Shown here piece by piece: positions 14,267 to 22,077 of a DNA stretch of 49,791 nucleotides. Below the pieces are notes generated by a model. That model searched no databases. It was not told the origin of the DNA and worked only from the letters and a program-made list of their open reading frames with translations. This stretch comes from a virus. Numbering within the stretch: the stretch's first letter is position 1; each line of letters opens with the position of its first letter. The stretch lies in the IMG/VR virus record IMGVR_UViG_3300033148_002914, positions 1-49,791 of that record. The stretch is one strand, 5' to 3'. The translations under genes were made by a program, and so were the position numbers.

Positions 14267-15494
14267 GGGCAAGCAGATTCCCGAGGTTGAGTCCACGAAC
14301 CTCGTCCCCATCAAGGGTGGCGATCCGGTCGAGGTGCTGACGGCGGATGAGACGTACGCAAACTCCGTCCACCTCCGCATCATGGCTCTCCTCAAGCAGT
14401 ACGAGGAGACGTATTTCGAGCTTGCCAGGTCGCTGTTCGAGGTGTCGGCCCGCAAGCTCTATCGGAGCATGGACAGCAAGTACCCATCCTTCGAGAAGTA
14501 TGTCGAGGAGGCCGTTGGAATCGACTTTCGCAAGGCCAAGTATCTCGTTTCAATATGGTGGTGGTTTGGTATCGAGCAACGAGCTGATCCGGCGTTGCTT
14601 CGGGGGGCCCAGGAGATCGGTTGGTCCAGGGCCAAAGAGCTTGTTGGGGTCGTTGACAAGAAGAATGCTGAGGTGTGGTTCGAGATCGCCAGGACGAAGA
14701 AGCGAGATTTCCTCGTCCAGGCGGCCAAGGCGGCGCTGAAGAAGGCCGGGAGGAAGCGGCGGCGCACTGCGCCGGAGAGTGTCTTCCAGGGCGAGTTCGA
14801 GTTCGCCGAGGAGTCACAGAACCTCCAGCCACCTACCGTCGTTGACGAGGAGGGAGCCCAGGATCAGGAGACCACCATGCTGCCGGACGAGACCCCGGCC
14901 GGAATGAAGACCTTGAGTCCCGAGCCTCCCAAGGGAATGAGGATGGACGGTCCGAGTCCCCCAAGCGGCATCGACACGAGCGATGGCAGCGGTACGAAGG
15001 CGTCGACTGAAACACTGCCGCTGGAGGGGGTTGCGCCGCCCGAGGATGTTGTTGGTGCCGTGGCCGACGAGAAGTCCGAGAGTGACAAGTGGACCCGGGT
15101 CTATTTTGACCTACACGAGGACTTCAAGAAGACCGTCGAGGTGGCCCTGTCCAACGCCAAGAGGATCGGGGAGACGGAGCACGCAGGCTACGCCCTGTCC
15201 CTCGTCTGTCTTCACTATCTGAGCTTCTACAGCGAGAAGTGGTCGGTGGAAATCGGGGAGTGGCTGCATCGTATTGAGGCGGTGACAGGTTTCACGATTT
15301 TCGCGATGAACGAGCGGACGGACGAAATCATTTACGGCCAAGACCTCTTGGACAGGATTGTGGCCAGTGAGGAGAAAGACGATGCAGGTGAGTCGGGAAT
15401 TGGCGATGCGGGAGATGGAGTCGGTGAGGAAGGAGTTGGGGGCGTGGATCCGGGAGATGAAGGATCCGAAGGTGCTGAACCGGGAGGGGAATGA
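14229..15494 (+). CDS. Large protein with KorB/ParB-like helical domain and low-complexity linker, 421 aa
   Basis: AAGGAGAT supports ATG 14229. Residues about 50-170 are helical, with YPSFEKYVEEAVGIDFRKAK, SIWWWFG and GWSRAKELVGVV segments. I associate this pattern with plasmid and phage proteins that carry helix-turn-helix units of a ParB-like kind. A Pro/Glu/Gly-rich linker follows (about 185-285), then a second helical domain (WTRVYFDLHEDFKKTVEVAL to LLDRIV). The acidic Gly-rich tail is encoded in the region shared with the next gene. DNA binding is inferred, not proven. Confidence 0.55.
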   Translation: MVMEPRKRRGVPEGKQIPEVESTNLVPIKGGDPVEVLTADETYANSVHLRIMALLKQYEETYFELARSLFEVSARKLYRSMDSKYPSFEKYVEEAVGIDFRKAKYLVSIWWWFGIEQRADPALLRGAQEIGWSRAKELVGVVDKKNAEVWFEIARTKKRDFLVQAAKAALKKAGRKRRRTAPESVFQGEFEFAEESQNLQPPTVVDEEGAQDQETTMLPDETPAGMKTLSPEPPKGMRMDGPSPPSGIDTSDGSGTKASTETLPLEGVAPPEDVVGAVADEKSESDKWTRVYFDLHEDFKKTVEVALSNAKRIGETEHAGYALSLVCLHYLSFYSEKWSVEIGEWLHRIEAVTGFTIFAMNERTDEIIYGQDLLDRIVASEEKDDAGESGIGDAGDGVGEEGVGGVDPGDEGSEGAEPGGE

Positions 15495-15624
15495 GGTCGA
15501 CCCATACCCGGACGGTGTGCCGGCTGGCCTGTCCGTGGCACAGGTAGAGGGCATTCCGGTGTCACAACTTCGTGCCGAGCTTGCTGTCCTTGCTGCTAAA
15601 CTAGAAGCTCTAGCCTCGACGTGA
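15382..15624 (+). CDS. Hypothetical helical protein, 80 aa, overlapping the previous gene by 113 bases
   Basis: GAGGAGA precedes ATG 15382. The first 37 codons lie inside the 3' end of the 14229-15494 gene in another frame. The product is a plausible coiled-coil protein (SRELAMREMESVRKELGAWI at the start, LRAELAVLAAKLEAL at the end). The overlapped partner is low-complexity there, which suggests this frame is the constrained one. Confidence 0.6.
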   Translation: MQVSRELAMREMESVRKELGAWIREMKDPKVLNREGNEVDPYPDGVPAGLSVAQVEGIPVSQLRAELAVLAAKLEALAST

Positions 15625-15636
15625 TAGGGTCGAGGC
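15613..15636 (+). other. 7-bp inverted repeat before the 993-residue gene
   Basis: GCCTCGA (15613-15619) pairs with TCGAGGC (15630-15636) around a ten-base loop, just before the GGAGG ribosome site. It could act as an RNA stem in the leader or as a protein-binding site. Confidence 0.5.
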
Positions 15637-15649
15637 CGGAGGTTCACGG

Positions 15650-18631
15650 ATGGTCGTGACGGGGTTGGCGGCGGACCTCTCTTCAATGCAAGAGCGTACC
15701 GCTAAGGACTACAGCATCAAACTGTCTGTTCATCCGAGGGATGTCGCGCTCGTCTACAAAGGCGCCGCGAAGCCAATCCCTGGACGTTCTGGCAAGATCA
15801 GTGTCGACAACGCCGGGCCTGGCAAGCTCGTCGTGAAGGGAGACATCGAGTCCGTGCGTCGTTTCGTCAACGACATGCGGAGGGCAGGTGTGCGTTACAA
15901 GGTCGTCACAGAAGACCTGGCGACCGAGCTGGCGCCGTTGTTGGAGACGATGGTCTCGGCACCTGATCAACTGATGCTGGCCATTGGGCCGCTCCGGAGC
16001 TTCACGCGGGCGCTTGACCGGATGATGGCTGCCGGCAACGATCTCGTGGAAACAGCCGAGCGTGCCGGCTATGACCGCATCGAGATCGCCAACTCGATCC
16101 GTGGGTGGAATCGGCAGCTTGGTGGCATCTACGGCGACTTTGCCAAAGCCAGGGGCCTCATCTACAACGCCGCCAAGGCGGCCAGCATCCCCACCAAGCG
16201 GTTCAGTCGGCGCAAGCCGAAGAAAAACCTCAAGGGGATGCAGCTTCCGGGGCTGGCCAACGATGCTGACCGTATCGCAAGGGGTCTCGCGAAGGGCATC
16301 GGCAAGACCGGGAATCAGGCCGCGTTCCTCCTTCGCAATCTCGACAAGCTCGACAAGAAGTGGACGAAGAAGATGCCGCCGGCTGACAGCGATGCCTTCA
16401 GGGGCGACGCTGCTGCCGTCATCTCTGAGTTCCTCGTCCTGAGGGACATGGTGGGTGGCTCCATCTTCGCGGCCATGAACGGCATCGTGCGACGTCTGGA
16501 CGCCATGTCGCTGCTCCAGAGTGGTGACCGTTTCGGCAGCCCGCCACGGCCGCTCAAGGTGCCCTCGCCGGCAGACGTGGATAGGCTCCAGCCGAGGGGG
16601 CGGGAGATCTCCAAGAAGGTTCCGACGGAGAGGACGCCAAAGCTGAAGGAGATGCCGAGGCCGCGGAATGAGAAGCCGGTTGTGAGTCCGAAGGGCGTCG
16701 AGGGGTTGGAGCACATCAAGGGCAACGTGTACGAGCATCCGATGATGGGCAAGGTGATCGTCAAGAACGGTCGCATCTTCACCCCGGGCAGTAACATCGA
16801 GTTGGAGATGCAGATCGACGGCAGTCTTGCTCTCAAGCAATCGAAGAAGCACAAGTACAGGAATCAAGCCGGAGGACCATCTGCGGCTTGGGGCGAGTCA
16901 AGATCGTCGCTGGTCGACTTGGCATTGCTTCTGGGTGAGGAAGGGTCGGTGGAGGGCGTGATGGACAATCGTATTCCTGGGGCGGATTCCATGTTTGAGG
17001 AGATCGTGTCGTTGGAGCATCGGCGTGCTGCTGGTGAGTACGCGCTGGACAACGGTCAGACGGCACGCCCGACTCCGAGCAACGTTCGTTTCCTGAAGGA
17101 GATGGGGGCGCTCGAAGAGGCCTACAGCGGCACCGTCTACAGGGATGGCAAGAACACGTACGTCGATACCGCCTTCATCAACAACGTCACCGGGATGATC
17201 CCTGGCTTCGTGGTGAAGCACATGGGGTTCGGTGAGTTCTCGCTTGAAGGTCCGGATTCCTCCATCGAGTTCGACCGGATGCGCGGCAAGGACTTCCCGG
17301 GCCAGAGTGGTCGGAGCCACCTGATCTACATGCGTCGTGGAGGTGACAAGAAGATCATCTCGAAGCTCGTCGCCAAGATGGTGAAGAAGGGGAAGGCGAA
17401 GATCGTCAAGGCGACGAAGGTTCCGACGCCGAAGGACGTGGCCAAGAAAACCGGGATGCGGGTTGCCGGTAAGCCGAAGGGTCAGATCCAGAAAGACATC
17501 TACGCCTTCTTCCAGAAGGGTGTTCTGTCTTCGGGTGGACGAAATCCGTGGCTCGACGCAAATGACGCCATGCGTCTGAAGTCCAATAGGCCTGTAGAGT
17601 TTGGTCAGGTGATAAGGTCTCTCGAAGCGATGACCAAGAGCGGCATCCTCGATAAGAAGCCGGGCACTGCGCCTGGCCCCATGGGCAAGAATCCGAGGTA
17701 CCGCCTGGCCGAGGAGACCCAGATCACGGAGGCCAAGCTCAAGGGTTCGATGAAGGAGTTGCTCAAAGACCTTGGCACCCGGGTTTTCGAGTTCGATCAT
17801 GCGAAGCTCCTGAAGAGTGGCATCATCGCCGTCAGGCGTGACTCACGGACTCCGGAGTGGGCTTATTTCAAGCTGGACCTCAGCAAGGGGACGGTGAGCA
17901 GAGTCACCAAGCAGGGTGGTATCCAGAAGACTGTCAAGGTTCGGTCGATGGACTTCATGGGTATTGTCCCGGCGATGGCAGGGCTTACGAAGTGGGCCAT
18001 CGAGGGCGATTGGGAGATGAGCGGAAAGCCGGGTCCTCCGTTCAAGTCGAAGTACGAGTCTCTCGACGAGGGCATGACCAAGGGCTTGTCGATGAAGGAG
18101 TTGTTTCATTTCTTGGGCACGCGAGTATACGAGGTCGATCATGCCAAGCTCCTCAAGGGTGGCATCATCGCTTTGAGGCGTAATCATCCCAGGAAAGAAT
18201 GGGCTTACTTCAAGCTGAATCCTGATGCCAGGAAGGTCGCCAAGGTCACCAAGCAAGGCAAGGTGGAGACCACCTACAACGTCAAGGGTGCTTTCAACAC
18301 CATGTCCATCATTGCGGCGATGATGAATGCGGTGAAATGGGAAAATGATTCCTCCTGGGAGATCAGTGGAAGGCCGTCGCCTCCGTTCAAGTCGCAGTAC
18401 GAGTCTCTCGACGAGGCCAAGGGTTATCCAGGCTGGAAGCGCAAGGAGACGAAGTGGGGCATCGAGTACACGAAGGGCCCATTCGTCATCTCGGCTTCTT
18501 CGGGCGGCGTCGGTGGTGGTCGTTGGGACGTCTACAAGGGCAGCAAGAAGCTCGGGACTGCCCCCTCGGTTGAGGCTGCCATCAACGCTCTCCAGCGGCG
18601 TGTGGAGTCCCTTGACGAGGCCAGGGTCTAG
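15650..18631 (+). CDS. 993-residue modular protein with tandem repeats and Leu/Ile-x-Glu junctions
   Basis: GGAGG at 15638-15642 supports ATG 15650. Residues 15-90 are beta-rich; 90-290 are helical; 290-350 form a Pro/Arg linker. Later come a beta segment, a basic region (KLVAKMVKKGKAKIVKATKV) and two tandem 114-residue repeats starting at residues 701 and 815 (both MKELL/F..LGTRV.E.DHAKLLK.GIIA.RR). The repeats are bordered by ITE-A (692-695), SLDE-G (805-808), SLDE-A (920-923) and SLDE-A (988-991). These fit the Leu/Ile-x-Glu cleavage rule of T4-type prohead proteases. I infer a head-packaged polyprotein. No enzyme motif is recognised. Confidence 0.75.
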   Translation: MVVTGLAADLSSMQERTAKDYSIKLSVHPRDVALVYKGAAKPIPGRSGKISVDNAGPGKLVVKGDIESVRRFVNDMRRAGVRYKVVTEDLATELAPLLETMVSAPDQLMLAIGPLRSFTRALDRMMAAGNDLVETAERAGYDRIEIANSIRGWNRQLGGIYGDFAKARGLIYNAAKAASIPTKRFSRRKPKKNLKGMQLPGLANDADRIARGLAKGIGKTGNQAAFLLRNLDKLDKKWTKKMPPADSDAFRGDAAAVISEFLVLRDMVGGSIFAAMNGIVRRLDAMSLLQSGDRFGSPPRPLKVPSPADVDRLQPRGREISKKVPTERTPKLKEMPRPRNEKPVVSPKGVEGLEHIKGNVYEHPMMGKVIVKNGRIFTPGSNIELEMQIDGSLALKQSKKHKYRNQAGGPSAAWGESRSSLVDLALLLGEEGSVEGVMDNRIPGADSMFEEIVSLEHRRAAGEYALDNGQTARPTPSNVRFLKEMGALEEAYSGTVYRDGKNTYVDTAFINNVTGMIPGFVVKHMGFGEFSLEGPDSSIEFDRMRGKDFPGQSGRSHLIYMRRGGDKKIISKLVAKMVKKGKAKIVKATKVPTPKDVAKKTGMRVAGKPKGQIQKDIYAFFQKGVLSSGGRNPWLDANDAMRLKSNRPVEFGQVIRSLEAMTKSGILDKKPGTAPGPMGKNPRYRLAEETQITEAKLKGSMKELLKDLGTRVFEFDHAKLLKSGIIAVRRDSRTPEWAYFKLDLSKGTVSRVTKQGGIQKTVKVRSMDFMGIVPAMAGLTKWAIEGDWEMSGKPGPPFKSKYESLDEGMTKGLSMKELFHFLGTRVYEVDHAKLLKGGIIALRRNHPRKEWAYFKLNPDARKVAKVTKQGKVETTYNVKGAFNTMSIIAAMMNAVKWENDSSWEISGRPSPPFKSQYESLDEAKGYPGWKRKETKWGIEYTKGPFVISASSGGVGGGRWDVYKGSKKLGTAPSVEAAINALQRRVESLDEARV
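17750..18415 (+). repeat. Two tandem 342-bp coding repeats
   Basis: The units start at 17750 and 18092 and encode homologous 114-residue modules of the 993-residue protein. They have diverged in DNA sequence but share the pattern KLLK-GGII-RR, EWAYFKL, VTKQG and a PPFKS-YESLDE end. Confidence 0.85.
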
Positions 18632-18642
18632 AGGAGGCGAAC

Positions 18643-19179
18643 GTGACCTACAAGGCGAAGACACCCCTGGAGAAGGCCATCGGTCAGATGGTTCGGTCGC
18701 AGGGTGGACCTTGGCTCTCCGAGAAGCAGATGGCGAGTGCCGTTGCGGTAATGAAGAAGAAGGGCATCACGGAGCCCGGCAAGGACTCGTACGACGACAT
18801 CGCCAGGGTGGTCGGCAAGTTCCTTTCGAAGTATCGCAAGAAGGTCGCTGAATCCGTCGGAGCCATCGAGGAAGAGAAGCTCACGCCGGGGTCCTTGTTG
18901 GCCTACATGAAGAAGACTGGTCACGAGGTTTCCGTCGGTGTCCTGGCCTCCAGCTTCAGCCTGAGGCCTGAGAAGGTCACGGCCATGCTCTCGAAGATGG
19001 TGAAGGAGGGGAAGCTCGCCAGAGCCAGGCGGCGGCGCATTTACGTCTACATGCTGCCGCCGCAGGCCAAGGCCCAGGCCGAGGAGGCCGAATCCATCGA
19101 GGAGGCCATCAAGCACAACCTCTCCAAGATGCTTCCGTGGGCCGACGACCCCGAATTCGGCGGCACCAACGCCATCTGA
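18643..19179 (+). CDS. Winged-helix protein, 178 aa, GTG start
   Basis: GAGGAGGCG precedes GTG 18643. Residues about 1-75 are helical and basic. Residues 85-145 look like a winged helix: LTPGSLLAYMKKTG, then VGVLASSFSLRPEKVTAMLS, and a wing KLARARRRRIYVYML. The wing is flanked by ESVGAIEE-E and AESIEE-A, which match the junction motif of the preceding protein. It may bind DNA and may be trimmed by the prohead protease. A palindrome and promoter follow the gene. Confidence 0.65.
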   Translation: MTYKAKTPLEKAIGQMVRSQGGPWLSEKQMASAVAVMKKKGITEPGKDSYDDIARVVGKFLSKYRKKVAESVGAIEEEKLTPGSLLAYMKKTGHEVSVGVLASSFSLRPEKVTAMLSKMVKEGKLARARRRRIYVYMLPPQAKAQAEEAESIEEAIKHNLSKMLPWADDPEFGGTNAI

Positions 19180-19196
19180 CACTAGCCTACACCTCG

Positions 19197-19216
19197 ATGG
19201 GCAACGTGTTGCCCAT
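19197..19216 (+). other. 20-bp palindrome upstream of the packaging operon promoter
   Basis: ATGGGCAAC and GTTGCCCAT are perfect inverted copies around two central bases. The palindrome ends four bases before the -35 box at 19221. It could be an operator or activator site, or the stem of a terminator for the preceding gene. No U-tract follows, which favours the operator view. Confidence 0.6.
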
Positions 19217-19220
19217 TCGC

Positions 19221-19249
19221 TTGACGTACAATGTCGCACTGTCAATAAT
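19221..19249 (+). promoter_or_regulatory. Promoter TTGACG-17-AATAAT for the packaging genes
   Basis: The -35 box TTGACG (19221-19226) and -10 box AATAAT (19244-19249) are 17 bases apart. The +1 should fall near 19256, leaving a leader of only a few bases before ATG 19261. It would drive terminase and head genes. Confidence 0.6.
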
Positions 19250-19260
19250 GGCAGGTGACC

Positions 19261-19962
19261 ATGACAACCAACAAGCCACGTTTTACGAGCAAACCAACGG
19301 TCGCCGAGCGCATCGGGGAACTGCGCTCCATCGAGGACATCGACGATATGTTGATGGAGGGTTCGTCCTGCGTCGATGTGGCGAAGTTCATCCAACAGGC
19401 CCTTGAGGAACTGGAAGACGTCAAGACGCAGACCCTCGTGCGGCGGCTCAAGGAGCGGCGTGTTTCTCTCCAGGAGAGTATCGAAGAGGCCGAGGAGGAT
19501 GAGGAGGCCAAGGAGGATGATGGCGGTGCGCGGGAGGCCGCTATCGTCCACGTCGGGTGTCGCCGCGTGGGCAAGCTTGCCACGTCTCAGTATGACCGGG
19601 TTCGCAAGGGCATCGAACGGCTACTGGAGCTGGAGTGTGCCTACTTGGCTGCTCGTGACCGGGTGGACCTCATCCTCGACAAGGAGCAGGACACTGGCTT
19701 CCCCTTCGAGATGACCGGTCGGGAGTTCCTCGTTCTCGGCAAGCTCCTAGAGCTTCACGGCAAGGAGGACGAACGGATCAGGGCCATCATGGGTTCCGGT
19801 CTGTCCCACGAGAAGCTCGACATCAAGGGCTACTCCAAGGAGACGGCGAGGGTGCTGGCGAAGCCGGCGTCGAGGCGTCGAGTCGTTTCCATCATCGAGC
19901 GAATGAAGCTCATCAAGGGTGGTCGAGACATCCCTGATCTAGATGCTGCGTCTGGCGAGTAG
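19261..19962 (+). CDS. Putative terminase small subunit, 233 aa
   Basis: It lies directly before TerL, the usual place of TerS. Residues about 12-60 look like a DNA-binding helical unit (TVAERIGELRSIEDIDDML, then SCVDVAKFIQQALEELED). An acidic helical stretch (residues 75-95) and a further helical domain follow. TerS proteins recognise phage DNA and stimulate TerL in the packaging motor. Start: ATG 19261; GTG 19255 is an in-frame alternative next to the -10 box. Assignment rests on position and layout, not a signature motif. Confidence 0.6.
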   Translation: MTTNKPRFTSKPTVAERIGELRSIEDIDDMLMEGSSCVDVAKFIQQALEELEDVKTQTLVRRLKERRVSLQESIEEAEEDEEAKEDDGGAREAAIVHVGCRRVGKLATSQYDRVRKGIERLLELECAYLAARDRVDLILDKEQDTGFPFEMTGREFLVLGKLLELHGKEDERIRAIMGSGLSHEKLDIKGYSKETARVLAKPASRRRVVSIIERMKLIKGGRDIPDLDAASGE

Positions 19963-19968
19963 CCCTCT

Positions 19969-22068
19969 GTGACCATCCTTGACGTCAATGGTCGACCCAA
20001 GTCCGTCCGGACGGACGAGGAGGAGCTTCGCATCCTTGAGGAGGACATTGCGCGGCTACCATCCGAGGAGCAGTTTGCGCTCAAGGAGGTCTATGCCTCT
20101 CTCGTTTCCAAGGAGAGTGAGCCATACGAGTCCTTGTCTGAGGCCGAGTATCGGGTGGCTCCTGTCGATATCCGGACCTTCCTGACTGAGCCGTATTTCC
20201 TTGGCGAGACCGGCGCTTCGTTGTGGCCTGCTCTCGCTGATGACCTCGTGTATCTCTTCAACGGGAACTATGAGGAAGCGACCCTCGGGGGAAGTCTTGG
20301 GTGGGGAAAGAGCTTCTTCTCGACGACGGCAATGACCTATGTGCTCTATCAGATGTCGTGTCTCAAGAACCCGCAGAGGGCCTATGGCATCGACATTGGA
20401 AGCCACATCTACGTCGCGATGATCTCGGTCACGGAGCGCGTGGCCAAGCGGGTCGTCATCAACGAGTTGATCGGCAAGATTCGGCACTCCAGCTACTTCA
20501 AGGAGCATTTTCCGTCGAAGGAGGCGCCGAGCCAGCTAGAGGTTCGTTTTCCAAATAATATACAGGTGGTTGCGGGTTCGACTACCTCGTCGGCAATGAT
20601 TGGCCTCAATGTTTTCTCGGGGCTCATCGACGAGTCGAGCTTCCTTGGTGAATCGAAGCAACTCGACCGACTTGGACGGGAGGTGCTGGTCGACCAGGGC
20701 GAGGCCATCTACAAGAGCATTATCCGTCGCATGAAGAGCAGGTTCCAGCGGGTTGGTCGGCTGCCTGGGGTTCTCATCCTGGCGTCCTCGAAGGAGAGAC
20801 CGGCGGCCTTTATTGAAAAGCGGGTCAAGCAGGCCAAAGAGACCGATGACCCCATGGTGTTCGTTCGGGAGTACGCGACCTGGGATGTGCATCCAGCCGA
20901 GAAGTTCAGCGGCAAGTTTTTCAAGGTCGTCGTCGGCAATGAGCGCGTTGCCAGTCGTGTCATTTCTGGTGAGGATTCTGAGGAGGAGCAGAGGTATCGG
21001 GATCTCGACCTCCAGATCGTTTCTGTGCCAGAGGACTATCGCAACGATTTTTTGGCTGACATCGACGGAGCCCTGCGGGACATCGCTGGCGTTGCTACTG
21101 ACGTCATCAGCCAGTACATGAACCGCACCGAGAAGGTCTACGATTCGCAGGACGATACGTTGCTCAACCCCATTGGGTACGAGGATGGTGGAGAGGCTCT
21201 CGAAAGTTGGGTCGCCAACACCCCGTTGCCCATCCAGTGGCACATCGTCGCCAAGCAGTACCAGCGGCGGTTGCCGGGTGGTTACGAGGAGCCTGCCTGG
21301 AGGCCGAAGAGGCACCCCGGGGCCGTCAGGTACGTCCATATCGACCCGTCGTTGACGGCCGATAGCTCGGGCATCTGCATCGCTCACATCGCTGGTTGGA
21401 CCGAGGTGGTTCGGAGGGACGCCGCAGGTGATGAGTACAACGAGCTTGCACCGCGTATCGAGACGGACCTCGTGCTACAGGTCGTCCCGCCGCCTGGCGA
21501 CGAGATCATGCTCTCTGATCTCAGGGGGATCATCTACCAGTTCATCGAGCACGGGTTCCAGATCGGCTACGTCTCCCTCGACAGCTTCCAGTCGGTCGAC
21601 ACCATCCAGCAGTTGAAGAAGCACGGCATCGAGGCCGAGGTGGTCAGCGTCGATAGGACATCGGAGCCATACGACGTGCTGAAGGCGGCGATGTACGAGG
21701 ACCGCTTCAGAATGAGTCGGCATGAGATAGCCCTTCGGGAGTTCCGGACGCTTCAGCGGGTGCCTAGCGGTCGAGGAAGGGTCAAGATCGACCATCCCAA
21801 GAGGAATCCGGATGGGTCGCCTGGTTCGAAGGATGTCGCTGACGCAGTAGCCGGAGTGGTGTACTCTCTCACGCAGCGAGTTCCAGGACGACCGATGCCT
21901 CCAATGATGAGTACACGCGAGGGATTTGATGAGAAGCAGGACGATTCATGGGTCACCGAGGGTCGTGTGCTCGTGAAGGCAGAAGGAAAACCGAAGAAGC
22001 CACCGAGCATCACAGGAACGGGAGGCATCGGGTCGCAGGGCCATCCGATGCCGTTCGTCAAGGGGTAG
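19969..22068 (+). CDS. terL: Terminase large subunit (ATPase and nuclease), 699 aa
   Basis: The motor protein pumps DNA into the prohead and cuts concatemers. Walker A is GGSLGWGKS (107-115). Walker B is GLIDESSF with Asp221-Glu222. The RNase H-like nuclease has Asp459 (YVHIDPSLTADSSG), Asp538 (IGYVSLDSFQS) and Asp622/625 (SKDVADAVAG). All catalytic parts are present and length is normal for a large phage. It starts at GTG 19969, six bases after the TerS candidate, and the portal gene follows ten bases later. Confidence 0.97.
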   Translation: MTILDVNGRPKSVRTDEEELRILEEDIARLPSEEQFALKEVYASLVSKESEPYESLSEAEYRVAPVDIRTFLTEPYFLGETGASLWPALADDLVYLFNGNYEEATLGGSLGWGKSFFSTTAMTYVLYQMSCLKNPQRAYGIDIGSHIYVAMISVTERVAKRVVINELIGKIRHSSYFKEHFPSKEAPSQLEVRFPNNIQVVAGSTTSSAMIGLNVFSGLIDESSFLGESKQLDRLGREVLVDQGEAIYKSIIRRMKSRFQRVGRLPGVLILASSKERPAAFIEKRVKQAKETDDPMVFVREYATWDVHPAEKFSGKFFKVVVGNERVASRVISGEDSEEEQRYRDLDLQIVSVPEDYRNDFLADIDGALRDIAGVATDVISQYMNRTEKVYDSQDDTLLNPIGYEDGGEALESWVANTPLPIQWHIVAKQYQRRLPGGYEEPAWRPKRHPGAVRYVHIDPSLTADSSGICIAHIAGWTEVVRRDAAGDEYNELAPRIETDLVLQVVPPPGDEIMLSDLRGIIYQFIEHGFQIGYVSLDSFQSVDTIQQLKKHGIEAEVVSVDRTSEPYDVLKAAMYEDRFRMSRHEIALREFRTLQRVPSGRGRVKIDHPKRNPDGSPGSKDVADAVAGVVYSLTQRVPGRPMPPMMSTREGFDEKQDDSWVTEGRVLVKAEGKPKKPPSITGTGGIGSQGHPMPFVKG

Positions 22069-22077
22069 GTCTGTAGA

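Noticed and set aside
15625-15630. TAGGGT as a -10 box before the 993-residue gene
   Set aside because: It overlaps the hairpin loop and there is no -35 box; the gene has a normal ribosome site. Evidence is too thin.
19255-19260. GTG 19255 as start of the terminase small subunit candidate
   Set aside because: It lies five bases after the -10 box, so it would be at or before +1. ATG 19261 is safer. The choice changes only two residues.
19480-19520. ESIEE-A in the small terminase candidate as a protease junction
   Set aside because: It sits in a Glu-rich helix where Leu/Ile-x-Glu occurs by chance, and it does not separate domains.
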